A stretch of DNA of 64,000 nucleotides from Actinomycetota bacterium (GCA_041658565.1 JBAZZY010000005.1:58382-122381), one strand, 5' to 3'. Counted from the first letter of the stretch, positions 1-10,091 are shown. The notes: generated by a model not told the origin, from the sequence alone. Translations and numbers: made by a program.

Positions 1-111
1 GTGCTCTCGGCCGACAGCGTGACGCTCAAGGTCAGCCTCGCCGTGCAGTACGAGGTCGCCGACCTCGACGTTACGTTCAACAAGACGGCCGACGCGCCGG
101 CGGCGCTGTAG
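1..111 (+). CDS. 3' end of a cut-off gene, function unknown
   Basis: Frame 1 is open from the first base to a TAG at 109-111, giving the last 36 residues of a protein. Almost every codon ends in G or C, as in the real genes of this window, so it is very likely coding. The fragment alternates hydrophobic and polar residues (LKVSLAVQYEVADLDV), which suggests beta strands. A resemblance to an SPFH/band-7 strand pair was considered, but the protein stops too soon afterwards to support it. No function is assigned. Confidence 0.5.
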   Translation: MLSADSVTLKVSLAVQYEVADLDVTFNKTADAPAAL

Positions 112-149
112 CGCTGCGGTGCCGCGAGGGCGTCCTTCCGCGGCGAACA

Positions 150-773
150 TCAACCGGCGATGGCACCAGCGATCCGTGCGTCGGTGACCACGATCCCGCT
201 GCCATCGACAAGGACAGCCTCTTCGTCCCCCACCCTCACGTAGCCGGTTTCAACGTCGAAGAAGTCCGCCTGGTGTTCGCGGACCGAAGCGCGAACCTCA
301 TCAGCGGATACCTCGTCGTCGACCCAGGGAATCCAAAACAGTGGAGTCAGCGGAGTGATCCACGGCGGTGACTCGTCGGCCAAAGGCACCATAGCGAACG
401 CGCGCCCGGACGCACGCCCGAGTGTGTTCACGACCAACAGTCCGGCGCCCTGCTCAAACGAGTTGAGTATGAGCGTGACCTCCCCAGGCTCGAACGGCGC
501 GCAGAGGCGAACGGTGTTCCAGAATGACGTCCCCACATGCAGGCAACCTGATCCGGTCGAGGCGTCCAACACACCGCCCGAGTCGACCACCGCCGCCGGG
601 CCGAAGTCAATGATCCCGGAGACCCGCTCCCAGAAGTCCTGACCCCTGGAGCTTCCGATAAAGACGATCTCACCCGATGCTTCGGCGACGAGACTGGGGC
701 TCGCGCGTCCGGGGAGCACGGAAGCGCAAGTGGCAGCCAAGACCGAAACGAGGACTTTACCGACCGTTCCCAT
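150..773 (-). CDS. Secreted hypothetical protein
   Basis: A 207-residue protein with an N-terminal signal peptide (GKVLVSVLAATCASVLPGRASP), so it is probably exported. The mature part looks all-beta and contains no motif I recognise. Two cysteines (GCLHVG and RLCAPF) could form a disulfide. The reading frame continues upstream, but the ATG at 773 starts directly before the signal peptide. A TTG at 791 lies about 12 nt after an AGGAG and is the main alternative start. The gene is divergent from the subtilase and has no same-strand partner nearby. Confidence 0.6.
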   Translation of the reverse strand: MGTVGKVLVSVLAATCASVLPGRASPSLVAEASGEIVFIGSSRGQDFWERVSGIIDFGPAAVVDSGGVLDASTGSGCLHVGTSFWNTVRLCAPFEPGEVTLILNSFEQGAGLLVVNTLGRASGRAFAMVPLADESPPWITPLTPLFWIPWVDDEVSADEVRASVREHQADFFDVETGYVRVGDEEAVLVDGSGIVVTDARIAGAIAG

Positions 774-1124
774 GCCCGGGCAGTTCGACAAGTCGATGTG
801 ACTCTCCTGCTCGATCACGCTTGCCCGGCGCGTGACGCTGGGCGAATATCGCGGCGAGCAAAGGAAACATGCACCACGGCGCTGCTGAAGACCCGCGGAC
901 CGCCGGTCGCATCCTTCATCGGGTACGTGGGTACGACCTCCTCGACCCGCTCGTCTGGCCGGCCCGACGGAAGCCGATCGAGCCGGCAACCCCCGTCACC
1001 TGAGATCTCCCCAAAAAGACAAATCGGTCGGAAGGAACTCGGCGCGCGCGCGGCGAAGAGGGCGCCGCGACAGGACTCACCAGGTCCTGCCCACACCATC
1101 CGCTACCCGCCTGGGGGGTTGCCC
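774..1124. other. Divergent intergenic region without a clear gene
   Basis: About 350 nt separate the hypothetical secreted protein from the subtilase, and promoters for both probably lie here. The subtilase frame stays open through the region, but its translation is Arg/Pro-rich, unlike a leader, and it precedes an obvious signal peptide. I see no RNA gene, convincing hairpin or clear sigma-70 promoter. Confidence 0.4.
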
Positions 1125-4100
1125 GTGAAGCTCACGCGTCTCCGTCTCGTTGCAGTTCCGTTCGTCGCGATCATGCTGGTCGTCGGCGCGTTGAGCACCT
1201 CTCCGGCAAGCGCCTCGCCGACCGATCTGTTTACGCTCGGAACCGTGAGCATGAGCCCGGGCTTTGCGGCCGACATCGCAGCCCTTCCCACAACCTCGCC
1301 GTACGGGGCCTTCGTCCACTTCACCGGCGGTGCGGAGACCGAGCATCGCGCCTTGCTCGCCGGCTACGGCCTGACCGTGGCCGAGAGCTACCCCGAGATC
1401 AAGGTCGACTATGCGCTGGGCAACATCGCAGCCTTCCGCGTGCTGACGCGCGCCCCGGGGATCTCTTACCTCGAGAGCGACCGCGCCCTGAAGTTCCTGA
1501 GCGACACCGAGGAGTGGGCGACGCGCTCACGCGTCGCCCAGGAAGCGGTTTCGGGTGGACCGTACTTCGACGCATCCAGCCGCGCGCTGACCGGCGAGGG
1601 GATCGGCGTCGCCATCGTCGACTCCGGGATCAACGCCCCCCACCCCGACCTCGCGAACCGCGTGAAGAACAACTACAAGATCGTCTGCACGACGCCGGGC
1701 TTCATCAACACGACCACCGAGCAGTGCTTCGGCCCGCTGGAGTTCGTCGACGTCGGCAACCAGGCCTCGACGGACACGTCCAGCGGCCACGGCACACACG
1801 TCGCGGGAATCGTCGCGGGAGACGGCACCGCCTCGACCGGGCCGTACCCGGGCGCAGCGCCGAACGTCCGCGGTGCGTTCACCGGCGTCGCCCCGGGCGC
1901 AACGCTCTACGGCTTCGGCACGGGCGAGGCAGCCAGCGTCCTGTTCGCGACGGAAGCGTTCCAGTACATCTACGACCACTACGACGAGTTCACTCCGCGC
2001 ATTCGCGTGATCAACAACTCCTACGGCGACACCAAGGGCACGGCCTACGACCCGAACAGCGTCTTCTCCAAACTCGTCCGGACGCTCGTGCAAGAGAAGG
2101 GCGTCAGCGTCATCTTCGCCGCGGGGAATGACGGCGGAGACGGCACCGCGGACCAGACCTCCTCGTTCTCCAAGGATCCCACTCCGGGCGTCGTCTCCGT
2201 CGCGAACTACGACGACGCCGCCTCGGGCAACCGCGACAACGTCCTGTCGTCGGACTCCAGCAGAGGCGCAAGCGGAAACCCGACGACTTACCCCGACGTC
2301 TCGGCGCCGGGAACGATGGTGACGTCGCCGTGCGTCCGGGAGACGCAGCCCGTGTGCAACCTCGGCGTGGACGAGGTCAGATGGGCGCCGTACTACGGGA
2401 CGATCTCGGGAACGTCTATGGCCACGCCGAATGTCGCGGGCGACTTGGCGCTCCTGTATCAGGCGCGACCCGGCCTCACGCCGCCGGAAGCTGAGGCACT
2501 GCTTCAAGACACGGCACACAAGTTCTCGGCCGGCTCCGCCTATGTGACCGATCCGCAGAACGCCGGCACGACGACGTCGGTGGACAAGGGCGCCGGGCTC
2601 GTCGATGTCGTCGCGGCGCTGAACGCGCTCGGCGTCGCGCACCAGACGAAACTGGACGGCAGCGGCCCTGCGTCGGTTCACATCAACCAGCCGGGCGACG
2701 GCGACACCTCGAACGGGGCCGGTCAGATCGCCGTTTCCGGAACAGCGGACGACGGCGTGCTCCCACCGGTTGTCCCGGCTGAGGAGACGATCTTCGACGG
2801 CGACTCCGGCGACTTCAGCGGGCCGGGCGCCGCGGACATCGCGAAGCTGACGGTCCAGGAAACACCGGCCGGCGCTCCGACGCCCGGCCTCACGTACCGG
2901 ATGACAGTGCGGGACGCGACCGACTTCGGCAACGTTCCGTCGGTCAGCCTCCGCGTGACGCAGAACGTCAATGGGCAGCCTTTCTTCACGAACATCAACG
3001 CGACGCCGGCGGCGGTCACGCCGGGTTCGGCGACTCCGCCGGGTGCGGTCGCGACAACTGCCAGCCGGTCCGGAAACACGATCACGTTCTTCATCCCGAT
3101 GGCCAACCTCGGCAACCCACCCTCGGGCGCACCGGCGCACAACGTGTTCGCGTCGTCGTTCATCAACGCGGTCGTCGATGCAGCTCCGGGCCCCAAAGAC
3201 CCGCAGACGGCCGGTGCCGACGTGATCGTGCGCCCGCAATCGGGACGCGCATACACCATCCTTCGTCCGGGAAACACCGTGCCGCCGGCTTCCCAGGTGA
3301 AGATCTCGGTGGACAACGGCCTGCCGCGGGCAACGACGCTCGCAGGCTCGAGCCCGAGCTACACGTGGTCTACTGCCATTGACGGAACCGCACTGGCGAA
3401 CGGCTCGCACACTGTGACGGCAACGCTGTTCCTGAACGGGCTACCCGCCACGAGCCACACGGTGTCCTTCACAATCCAACGGACGCAGTCGTTCACCTAT
3501 TCAGTTGCGATCACGAACCCCGCCGGGGGTGAGACGGTGCCACGAGCCGCCGTCCAGGTTCAGGGCACAACGTCGACAGACGATCCTGCGACCGCGCAAG
3601 TCGTGACACTCGAGGTGCACAACACGACGTTCTCGTCCGGCCAATTGACGGCGACCGGCACCTCTCCGTGGACGCTTGACTACGACTTCGGGACACTGAC
3701 CGCCGGCATCTACGCGCTGACCGCGCGCTTCATCGTGAACACCGAGGTGAAGGCAACGACGGATATCACCGTCGTTGTTCCCACGCCGACCAGCAATGAG
3801 GTGTCGTGCTCGCCGCGCAACGCCGAGTTCTGGCGGGGCCGGTACAAGTCGGGCAGCAAGGTGCAGTACTTCACTTCCACCGAGGCCGACCAGATCGTCG
3901 CGCACGCGGTCGAGTTGTCCGACGGGTACTTCGCAAACACGAAGGACCTCAAGAGCGCGCTGAGCGCGAACGGAAACCAGACTGCCGAGAAGATGGCTGC
4001 TCGCGAGTTCGCCGCCCTGGTTCTGAATCTCTCGGCCGGCGACCTGTCGAAGCCGATGTCGTACCGCGCCGGGTTGTCCGGAGCGGAGCGGCTGGATCCC

Positions 4101-4253
4101 GGCGTCTACAACGTGACGACCGTCGGAGCGACCGTCAATGCGGCCGACGCGTGGGTGCGGTCGCAGTTCCCGGACCGAACCTCGGGCGGCGACCTCGGCG
4201 GCGCTACCGAACTGGGGATCGGCATCAACAACGATCAAGGGCTGCAGTGCTAA
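1125..4253 (+). CDS. Secreted subtilisin-like serine protease with C-terminal Ig-like region
   Basis: A 1042-residue S8 family peptidase, expected outside the cell. The signal peptide covers about residues 1-30 (VVGALSTSPASAS) and is followed by an inhibitor-type propeptide. The catalytic set is intact: Asp166 in AIVDSGI, His222 in SGHGTHVAG, oxyanion Asn335 in AAGNDGG and Ser431 in SGTSMATP. Residues from about 530 to 880 are Thr/Pro/Gly-rich and look like Ig-like or fibronectin-like modules. The last 150 residues form a separate domain starting near CSPRNAEFW and ending in a Cys, unidentified. The GTG start was chosen because GGGGGG lies just upstream and the signal peptide follows at once. 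The stop overlaps the convergent stop of the propeller gene by 4 nt. Confidence 0.93.
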   Translation: MKLTRLRLVAVPFVAIMLVVGALSTSPASASPTDLFTLGTVSMSPGFAADIAALPTTSPYGAFVHFTGGAETEHRALLAGYGLTVAESYPEIKVDYALGNIAAFRVLTRAPGISYLESDRALKFLSDTEEWATRSRVAQEAVSGGPYFDASSRALTGEGIGVAIVDSGINAPHPDLANRVKNNYKIVCTTPGFINTTTEQCFGPLEFVDVGNQASTDTSSGHGTHVAGIVAGDGTASTGPYPGAAPNVRGAFTGVAPGATLYGFGTGEAASVLFATEAFQYIYDHYDEFTPRIRVINNSYGDTKGTAYDPNSVFSKLVRTLVQEKGVSVIFAAGNDGGDGTADQTSSFSKDPTPGVVSVANYDDAASGNRDNVLSSDSSRGASGNPTTYPDVSAPGTMVTSPCVRETQPVCNLGVDEVRWAPYYGTISGTSMATPNVAGDLALLYQARPGLTPPEAEALLQDTAHKFSAGSAYVTDPQNAGTTTSVDKGAGLVDVVAALNALGVAHQTKLDGSGPASVHINQPGDGDTSNGAGQIAVSGTADDGVLPPVVPAEETIFDGDSGDFSGPGAADIAKLTVQETPAGAPTPGLTYRMTVRDATDFGNVPSVSLRVTQNVNGQPFFTNINATPAAVTPGSATPPGAVATTASRSGNTITFFIPMANLGNPPSGAPAHNVFASSFINAVVDAAPGPKDPQTAGADVIVRPQSGRAYTILRPGNTVPPASQVKISVDNGLPRATTLAGSSPSYTWSTAIDGTALANGSHTVTATLFLNGLPATSHTVSFTIQRTQSFTYSVAITNPAGGETVPRAAVQVQGTTSTDDPATAQVVTLEVHNTTFSSGQLTATGTSPWTLDYDFGTLTAGIYALTARFIVNTEVKATTDITVVVPTPTSNEVSCSPRNAEFWRGRYKSGSKVQYFTSTEADQIVAHAVELSDGYFANTKDLKSALSANGNQTAEKMAAREFAALVLNLSAGDLSKPMSYRAGLSGAERLDPGVYNVTTVGATVNAADAWVRSQFPDRTSGGDLGGATELGIGINNDQGLQC

Positions 4254-5533
4254 CGACCGGGATCCGGCGGTGGTTCGAGGAGCACCGCCGGATCCCACAG
4301 CGTTGAGGTGATCGCGACCTCAGTTCGCCTTCCCGCCAGGGTGTACTTGCCGACGGTGCCGGTGGGTTCCCACGAATTCAGGCTCTTCTGAGGATCCGGC
4401 GCGCGCGCGTCGGTCACCAGGAGTTCGCTCGACGACACCCACACCGGCCCGAGCGCGCCTCGCTTTAGGAGAGTCTCCACGCCGCTGCGAAAGTCGTACA
4501 CGTAGACGTCGGGCGGGCTGCCCGAGAGAAGTGCCTCGCGCGGAGTCTCCCCGAAGTACGAGGTGTCGTAGGCAACGCGGTTTCCGTCGGGAGAAACAAC
4601 AAGGTTGTTTGCCCCGGGGCGCATGCCGAGATTGGTCCGCTCGCCCGACGCCACGTCGAGCGAGTGCCACGCAATCCCGCTGGTGCCCGCATACCCCCGG
4701 TAGTAGATCGTCCGTCCGTTGGGCGACCATCGGGCGTGCGTGCCACTCCACGGCGGACGGGTGTCTCGACCCTGCGCGTCGAGGAGGTGGATGGACTCGG
4801 TCGCATCCTTCCCGTCCGCTCCAACCGTGTGTGTGTCGGTCACAAGAAGTCTGCTGCCATCCGGGGACCAGGAGACCGAGACCTCGCCCTCACTTCCCGC
4901 ACCTCCTTCTCCGATCGGATCGAGAGTTCGCAGCACTGTAGGCGTCGCGCGCGAAAGGCTGATCTCCTCCAATCGGTGGGCCGAGCCGACGCTGTTCACA
5001 TAGACGATCGTGGAACCATCGGGGCTGATGTCGAAGCCCAGAATCCGAGCGCGCGCGCGCAGGATCACTTGTGTGCGGCTTCCGTCCAGTGAAGCCACCT
5101 CCAGAGCCGTCGAGTCCGCGCTCACGTAGACGACGCAGGAATCGTTCAGGAACTGGGGTCCCCACTGGAACTCCTGTTTCCCGTCGTCGGTGAGCTGCCT
5201 GACCTCATCGGCGGTCACGTCGTAGAGCCAAAGATCACCCTTGTGGAAGTACGCGATCAACCGCGAATCGCCGGGCGACTTCGCACACCGCCTGAACCCG
5301 GACTCGGTCGGCAACGGCGCCGGGGTAATGAAGCCGCCGGGGTCGTCGCGTAGGGAGAACAGCCGGGGAACGAAGACCACGGCGGCGACCACCGCGGCAG
5401 CCAACCCCGCGGCACCGAGACGGCGAGCGCGGCGAGCGCGGCGAGCAGCGCGGCGAACCTCGGCGAGGGCGCGTTCAACGTCGGGGCGCTCGGCGCGCGC
5501 CCGCAAGGCTCGCAGCCGCTCATCGAGCGACAT
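4250..5533 (-). CDS. Membrane-anchored PD40/TolB-like beta-propeller protein, likely partner of the ECF sigma factor
   Basis: A 427-residue protein with a short Arg-rich cytoplasmic N-terminus (residues 1-38), one membrane helix (about 40-60) and an outer domain carrying WD40-like PD40 repeats. Repeat cores seen include DISPDGSTIVYV, WSPDGSRLLV, WSPNGRTIYYR and VSPDGNRVAY. The gene overlaps the end of the sigma factor gene by 14 nt, and the ATG at 5533 follows GAGGAG. This arrangement fits a membrane anti-sigma or sensor protein, but no zinc-binding anti-sigma motif is present, so that role is inferred from context. Outside the cell the propeller may sense a ligand or protein. Confidence 0.8.
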   Translation of the reverse strand: MSLDERLRALRARAERPDVERALAEVRRAARRARRARRLGAAGLAAAVVAAVVFVPRLFSLRDDPGGFITPAPLPTESGFRRCAKSPGDSRLIAYFHKGDLWLYDVTADEVRQLTDDGKQEFQWGPQFLNDSCVVYVSADSTALEVASLDGSRTQVILRARARILGFDISPDGSTIVYVNSVGSAHRLEEISLSRATPTVLRTLDPIGEGGAGSEGEVSVSWSPDGSRLLVTDTHTVGADGKDATESIHLLDAQGRDTRPPWSGTHARWSPNGRTIYYRGYAGTSGIAWHSLDVASGERTNLGMRPGANNLVVSPDGNRVAYDTSYFGETPREALLSGSPPDVYVYDFRSGVETLLKRGALGPVWVSSSELLVTDARAPDPQKSLNSWEPTGTVGKYTLAGRRTEVAITSTLWDPAVLLEPPPDPGR

Positions 5534-6014
5534 CGGTCTCCTCACTCTCTCCAAGAAGTGCGTTTAGGCGTTGCCGTCCTCGGAACAAGTGCGACTTCAC
5601 CGTTCCCTCCGCGCATCCCAAGAGATCCGCGACTTCCGCAATGGGGCAGTCCTCCAAGTAGTGCAAGACGATGGCGGCCCGCTGCATCGCCGGAAGCGCG
5701 CGCAAGGCGGCATGGAGGTCGGGATCGACCACGGCCTCGGCACAAACCCCACCGGCACGCCGCATGGCTCGGACCTCCGCGCTCCGGCGAGTTCTGCGCC
5801 TGAGCGCCATTCGCAACGCGACGCGCCGGACCCACGCTCCGGGCATCTGGTAGCCGGAGACCTTGCGCCAGTGCACGAGCAACTGTACGAACGCGTCCTG
5901 CACAACATCGTCGGCAGTCGCGGACTCCCCGAGCACCATCCGGATTGTCCCGACGAGGCCCGGATACTCACGTCGGAAGAGATCATCGAACTCGGATGTG
6001 TCGGCGTCGCGCAT
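5520..6014 (-). CDS. ECF RNA polymerase sigma factor, SigE family
   Basis: A 164-residue group IV sigma factor. Region 2 (about residues 8-75) contains FDDLFRREYPGLV and ADDVVQDAFVQLL for core and -10 binding. Region 4 (about 105-150) contains LPAMQRAAIVLHYLEDCPIAEVA and the helix-turn-helix GCAEGTVKSHLFRGRQRL for -35 binding. Length and motifs match actinobacterial SigE-like ECF factors. An earlier ATG at 6029 exists, but the GGAGG lies inside that extension, so the ATG at 6014 is preferred. The gene is first in a two-gene operon with the propeller protein, which probably controls it. Confidence 0.92.
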   Translation of the reverse strand: MRDADTSEFDDLFRREYPGLVGTIRMVLGESATADDVVQDAFVQLLVHWRKVSGYQMPGAWVRRVALRMALRRRTRRSAEVRAMRRAGGVCAEAVVDPDLHAALRALPAMQRAAIVLHYLEDCPIAEVADLLGCAEGTVKSHLFRGRQRLNALLGESEETDVAR

Positions 6015-6091
6015 CTCACCTCCACTCAATCACAGACGTGAGCCTGTTCCCAGGTTTACCGGGCCGTCGGTTGGGTCGGAAACGGCGAGTC

Positions 6092-7390
6092 TCAGGTAAT
6101 GCGGACGCGCGCGCGAAACCTGATCGTCGGGAAGTTCCCCTCGAGCACGAGCACGATGGTGTGCGTACCGCGGCGCGCGTCGGCCGGCACGGCGAACGTG
6201 ATCGTCCGCTCGTCGCCGGTTCCCCCCTGAATCACAGAGTCGATCGGCTGCGTGCCGGGAGCGAAGAAGAACGGCTCCTCGTAACGAAGCGTGCGGGTGT
6301 CACCACCGACATCGGCGTGCCGCTCACCGCCGAACATCTGCGGAAGCGGCAATAGGGCGAGATTCACCCAGCGCCCGTCCGACGACCCCGCACGGATGCG
6401 CATAATGCACATGTCCACATCGCCTGAAGCAGTCGGCGCCCACGCGAAGGATCCGGACTCGCCCCGTCGCGCCGGCTGCGGCTTGACCTTCAGGTCAACC
6501 CGTCCGGTCGCGCGGAACACGGGACGACCATCCTTGTAGACCTGGAAGTACGACGCGGTGCCGTCCGCGACGACACGGCCGGATCTCCGCCGGACGACGA
6601 TATCGACATCCCTTCCTTCGAATCCACCGTACGTCCCCGAGACTCTTCCCTGGGCCGTGCGTATCGAGCCGCTCCCAGCCCACGAGAACCGACTCCGTCT
6701 CGTCGAGACGAGCTTCAGCGACGTCGGCGCGTTCGTCCAGCGAAGGGTGCTCTCCGAGTCGGTCGGTTCGGCCAAATCCAGGGCGCTCGAGAACCCGCCG
6801 ACGGTCACCGGCCCCCGCAGGGTTCGTGTCGAGCCACCCTCGGTGAGGGTGAAGGTCGCGCCGCTCAGCCGCATCGAGCCCCTCGCATCGATCCTGTTTT
6901 CCGATCCGGCGGTGACCAGCACTTCCGACGGCTTGATGACTACCGCTCCGAGACTTGGGTCGAGATCGGAGCCCGTGACGCGGATTCGGGAGCCGCTGGC
7001 ATGCAATTCCCCCATGGAGTACTTGCGGCCGGCGCCGTCCACGATGTCGTGTGCGAGGACGACCTGCATGTGGATCTTCCCCGAGAAGTCGAAGCGGGTC
7101 ACACCTGTCAACGGGATCGTCGTCTGAACCGATCGCGCGGACGTGTGGAGCGTGAGCGCGCGCGATACGTGAACGGCCCCGTCGCGCGGCAGTGACGGGT
7201 CGGGGGACAACTCCCTGGGAGAGGAGGACGCCCGGGTTGGCCGCAGCGAACCGGACTCCGACGACACGCCCACCGGCGGCGACCCGACAGCGGAGGGCGC
7301 ACCGCCGCCGGCCACCCGACCGATCAGGACGCCGGCCGCGAGCGTCAAGACAACGGAGATCGCAACAACGAGTCTGGCACGCGTCAACAC
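6092..7390 (-). CDS. Hypothetical exported or membrane-anchored beta-rich protein
   Basis: A 432-residue protein with an N-terminal hydrophobic segment (VVAISVVLTLAAGVLIGRVAGG) and a low-complexity Ser/Pro linker up to about residue 75. The rest is rich in predicted beta strands. It may be an uncleaved signal anchor with an outer domain. The start is the GTG at 7390; the ribosome site is weak. I do not recognise a family. It is followed by the sigma-propeller pair on the same strand, but about 75 nt separate them. Confidence 0.6.
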   Translation of the reverse strand: MLTRARLVVAISVVLTLAAGVLIGRVAGGGAPSAVGSPPVGVSSESGSLRPTRASSSPRELSPDPSLPRDGAVHVSRALTLHTSARSVQTTIPLTGVTRFDFSGKIHMQVVLAHDIVDGAGRKYSMGELHASGSRIRVTGSDLDPSLGAVVIKPSEVLVTAGSENRIDARGSMRLSGATFTLTEGGSTRTLRGPVTVGGFSSALDLAEPTDSESTLRWTNAPTSLKLVSTRRSRFSWAGSGSIRTAQGRVSGTYGGFEGRDVDIVVRRRSGRVVADGTASYFQVYKDGRPVFRATGRVDLKVKPQPARRGESGSFAWAPTASGDVDMCIMRIRAGSSDGRWVNLALLPLPQMFGGERHADVGGDTRTLRYEEPFFFAPGTQPIDSVIQGGTGDERTITFAVPADARRGTHTIVLVLEGNFPTIRFRARVRIT

Positions 7391-7533
7391 GTCCCGAATG
7401 ATAGCCAGGCCACCGTCGCCATTTCGGCATGGAGGTTCCCTTGACCCTGGTCAGCGCGGAACCGCGCCGTGATCAAGCGATTCTGGTGGCGACAGGCCTC
7501 CGCCCGCGCGCGCGCGGCGACGGACCCGGCGTG

Positions 7534-9978
7534 CTATGGGATGAGCCGGAGCGAGTAGATGTTCGACACTCCCGCGTCGGTCCCCGGCGGGACGGCAGCG
7601 AACGCAACGACGACGTCTTCTCCGGACGCCGAAAGGCCGAAGTAGTCACCGAGGAATCGGCCCCGGCCCTTGGAATCGGGCGCGCGCTCCATGTCGAAAG
7701 TGTCGGTGATCGGCTGCTCGGTCCACGTCCGGCCGCCGTCGATCGAGGTTCCCATGACGAGTCTCGTCCGGAGATCAGGATCGACGACATAGGTCATGAC
7801 CGCGAGTCGCCCGCCATCGGTTCCCGCAACCGCCGTCGTCGCGCGCGCCGGCGTGTCGAAGAAGTTGCCTCCGACCGTGCTCACGCTCCAGGTCGCGCCG
7901 GCGTCGTCGGAACGCGCAAAGAACGTCTCACGCGTGTCGCTCCACGAGACGAAGACGCTGTGCCCGTCGGTCGAGACGGACGGAACATTCGCGCCGCCCC
8001 GCACGCCCGGAGGGCCCTCCTGGAATCCGGCGTCGGCAAAGGCGTTCGCGCGCGACCACGACGTCCCACGATCATGGGACGTCGTCGACTGCATCGACCC
8101 GCGCGCCGCGATGTCCACGAGGGTCCCGTCGTCAAGGACCGCGATCTGGTCCCCCGCGCCGCTCCCGGTGACGGGGAGAGGAACCGGCGGAGTCCACGTG
8201 CGACCTCCGTCCTCTGACCGCGAGAACACCGGGAAGCCGACGCTCGTGGGATACACGTTCCACACGGCGTAGAGCAACCCGGGCGTGTTCGGATCGGCGG
8301 TAAGCGTCTCCTTGTCGTGGAACAAGACGCCCGGGCTCACCGCCACAACGGTTGGAGCATCCCACGTCAGCCCGCCGTCGCCGGACCTGTTGATCAACAC
8401 GCTATTAGCAAGATTGGTGAAACCCTCTGCGGTAGTGCCTCCCACAACAGATGGTCCCGGGTCATAGCTCAGCGACATCACGTAGGTTGCGCCGTCGGCA
8501 CCGATCGCGACCCAAGGGTCCGTCGCGCGCTGGAACATCCCACCGCTGCACGTCGAGACACCGGGGACCGTCGACGTGCTCCATGTCGCCCCGCCATCGA
8601 AACTCGCCGCGGCGCCGATGCCCTGCGCGCCGCCGCGGTCCGAGTAGCGGTCCTGCTGCCAGGCCATGACGAGGTGATCCGGATCATGCGGATCGACGGC
8701 CTGACTCACCTCGACTTCGCTATCCATCTGAGGAACCCCGGTCGGCTCCCCACACGTCGCGGTGAAGGGTGAAGCGTCGGTCACCTGCGTGCCGAGAGCG
8801 GGATCGAAGCGAAGGCCGATCGTACCCAAGGCGGAAGGCGCGCGAACCTGCAGGTGAGTCGCCGGAGAGTCCGCGGGGATGGACAACTCCCCCGACGTTT
8901 CCGAGCACGCAACGACTTCATTGCCCGCAACTGCGGCGACGGAGACGCCGCCGGTGACGACCGCGCGCGCGTCGCGCGGGAGCGCAGGAAGCTCGAACCA
9001 CGTCGAGCCGCCGGAACCGCACGATTCCGGCTCCCCCGGCTCGAGCGTTTTGTCGGTCGTATCGAAGTCGAGTGTGCCGCCGAACTCCAGCGCGCGCGCG
9101 TCGGCGCGCGCGTCGGGATTCGGCGGCGGCACGTGATCAATCACGTGGACCTCCAGCGACAGCGGTCCCGCTCCGCCGATCCCGATCAACACCGGAACCC
9201 CGCCCGCGAGTGAGACGTCGGCGACGGCGAGCCCATCCTCCGGGGCGTCGCACCCAAGCGTGCGCACATCGTCACCGAGGGCGTAAACCGAGACGGTGGC
9301 CATGGTGTTGAACCGGTCGCGCGATTCGACGGATACTTCGATCGACTCCGCCGTCTGGGGCGTGTAGGAGTACCAGACGTATGCGCCGTCGGGGCAGCCC
9401 TGCGGATCGGAATCGTAACCGGCGCCCGACGTATCCTGATCCACCGCGTATGGCAGCGACGCGATCATCGTCGGGCGATATGGCGCATCGTTGTCGATGG
9501 GCGGTGGCCCGGATGTTTCGGAGACCTCGATGCCGATGGAATACGGACCGGCATCTTGGACGAGCGACGCGCCCACACTCAGGTAAAGCCGGTGAGACCC
9601 GAAAAGGGAAGTGTCAATGCTCCCATCGGCACAAGTCCGTTCCAGCATGATCGGGTCACCGGTGGGCGCCGTCCCAACGCTATCCCAAAGACCGACGATG
9701 GCATGTCCGTCGTTGGTGATTCGCAGATACTCAGCCTCCGCCGGGAAGTCCAGGCGATACCACACGGCGCGCGCCAGAACGCGCGCCTCATACACCACCA
9801 GTCCATAACACTCTTGCTCGAAGGGCCCGGTGGTCGCCTCCGAAGTGTCCACTTCGAGTGTGGCGGGGAATTCCGAGACAACGACGGCACCAGCAGGATC
9901 GTCGTTATCGGGTTCCGCGGCACCGGCCGGAACGGCAGTCATCAGCACGAGCAAGATGGGTATCAGGTACCTGCGCAT
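7534..9978 (-). CDS. Secreted Asp-box (BNR) protein, sialidase-like beta-propeller
   Basis: An 814-residue secreted protein. The signal peptide is RRYLIPILLVLMTAVPAGAA. The N-terminal half is beta-rich. The C-terminal half (about residues 430-810) carries six Asp-box motifs of the form SxDxGxTW: SFDGGATW, SGDGGLTW, SEDGGRTW, SHDRGTSW, SDDAGATW and SIDGGRTW. This pattern is typical of six-bladed sialidase-type propellers. I could not confirm the three-Arg cluster and the Tyr/Glu pair of true sialidases, so the activity is uncertain. The ATG at 9978 was chosen because it directly precedes the signal peptide; an upstream TTG also exists. It is divergent from the TIM-barrel protein. Confidence 0.8.
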   Translation of the reverse strand: MRRYLIPILLVLMTAVPAGAAEPDNDDPAGAVVVSEFPATLEVDTSEATTGPFEQECYGLVVYEARVLARAVWYRLDFPAEAEYLRITNDGHAIVGLWDSVGTAPTGDPIMLERTCADGSIDTSLFGSHRLYLSVGASLVQDAGPYSIGIEVSETSGPPPIDNDAPYRPTMIASLPYAVDQDTSGAGYDSDPQGCPDGAYVWYSYTPQTAESIEVSVESRDRFNTMATVSVYALGDDVRTLGCDAPEDGLAVADVSLAGGVPVLIGIGGAGPLSLEVHVIDHVPPPNPDARADARALEFGGTLDFDTTDKTLEPGEPESCGSGGSTWFELPALPRDARAVVTGGVSVAAVAGNEVVACSETSGELSIPADSPATHLQVRAPSALGTIGLRFDPALGTQVTDASPFTATCGEPTGVPQMDSEVEVSQAVDPHDPDHLVMAWQQDRYSDRGGAQGIGAAASFDGGATWSTSTVPGVSTCSGGMFQRATDPWVAIGADGATYVMSLSYDPGPSVVGGTTAEGFTNLANSVLINRSGDGGLTWDAPTVVAVSPGVLFHDKETLTADPNTPGLLYAVWNVYPTSVGFPVFSRSEDGGRTWTPPVPLPVTGSGAGDQIAVLDDGTLVDIAARGSMQSTTSHDRGTSWSRANAFADAGFQEGPPGVRGGANVPSVSTDGHSVFVSWSDTRETFFARSDDAGATWSVSTVGGNFFDTPARATTAVAGTDGGRLAVMTYVVDPDLRTRLVMGTSIDGGRTWTEQPITDTFDMERAPDSKGRGRFLGDYFGLSASGEDVVVAFAAVPPGTDAGVSNIYSLRLIP

Positions 9979-10091
9979 GAAGCCTGACTTCGACGAAGGG
10001 CCCTGACTTCCTGCCAAGAACCGGCCACCGGCAGGGTTTGCGCGCGCGGCGTCGAACCGTGCCCTCGGGTGAGTGACGAGGGAGGCAGCCG

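Noticed and set aside
1527..3410. 627-codon open frame on the minus strand
   Set aside because: It lies antisense to the subtilase catalytic and C-terminal domains, is Arg-rich and has no motif; it is a shadow of GC-rich codon use.
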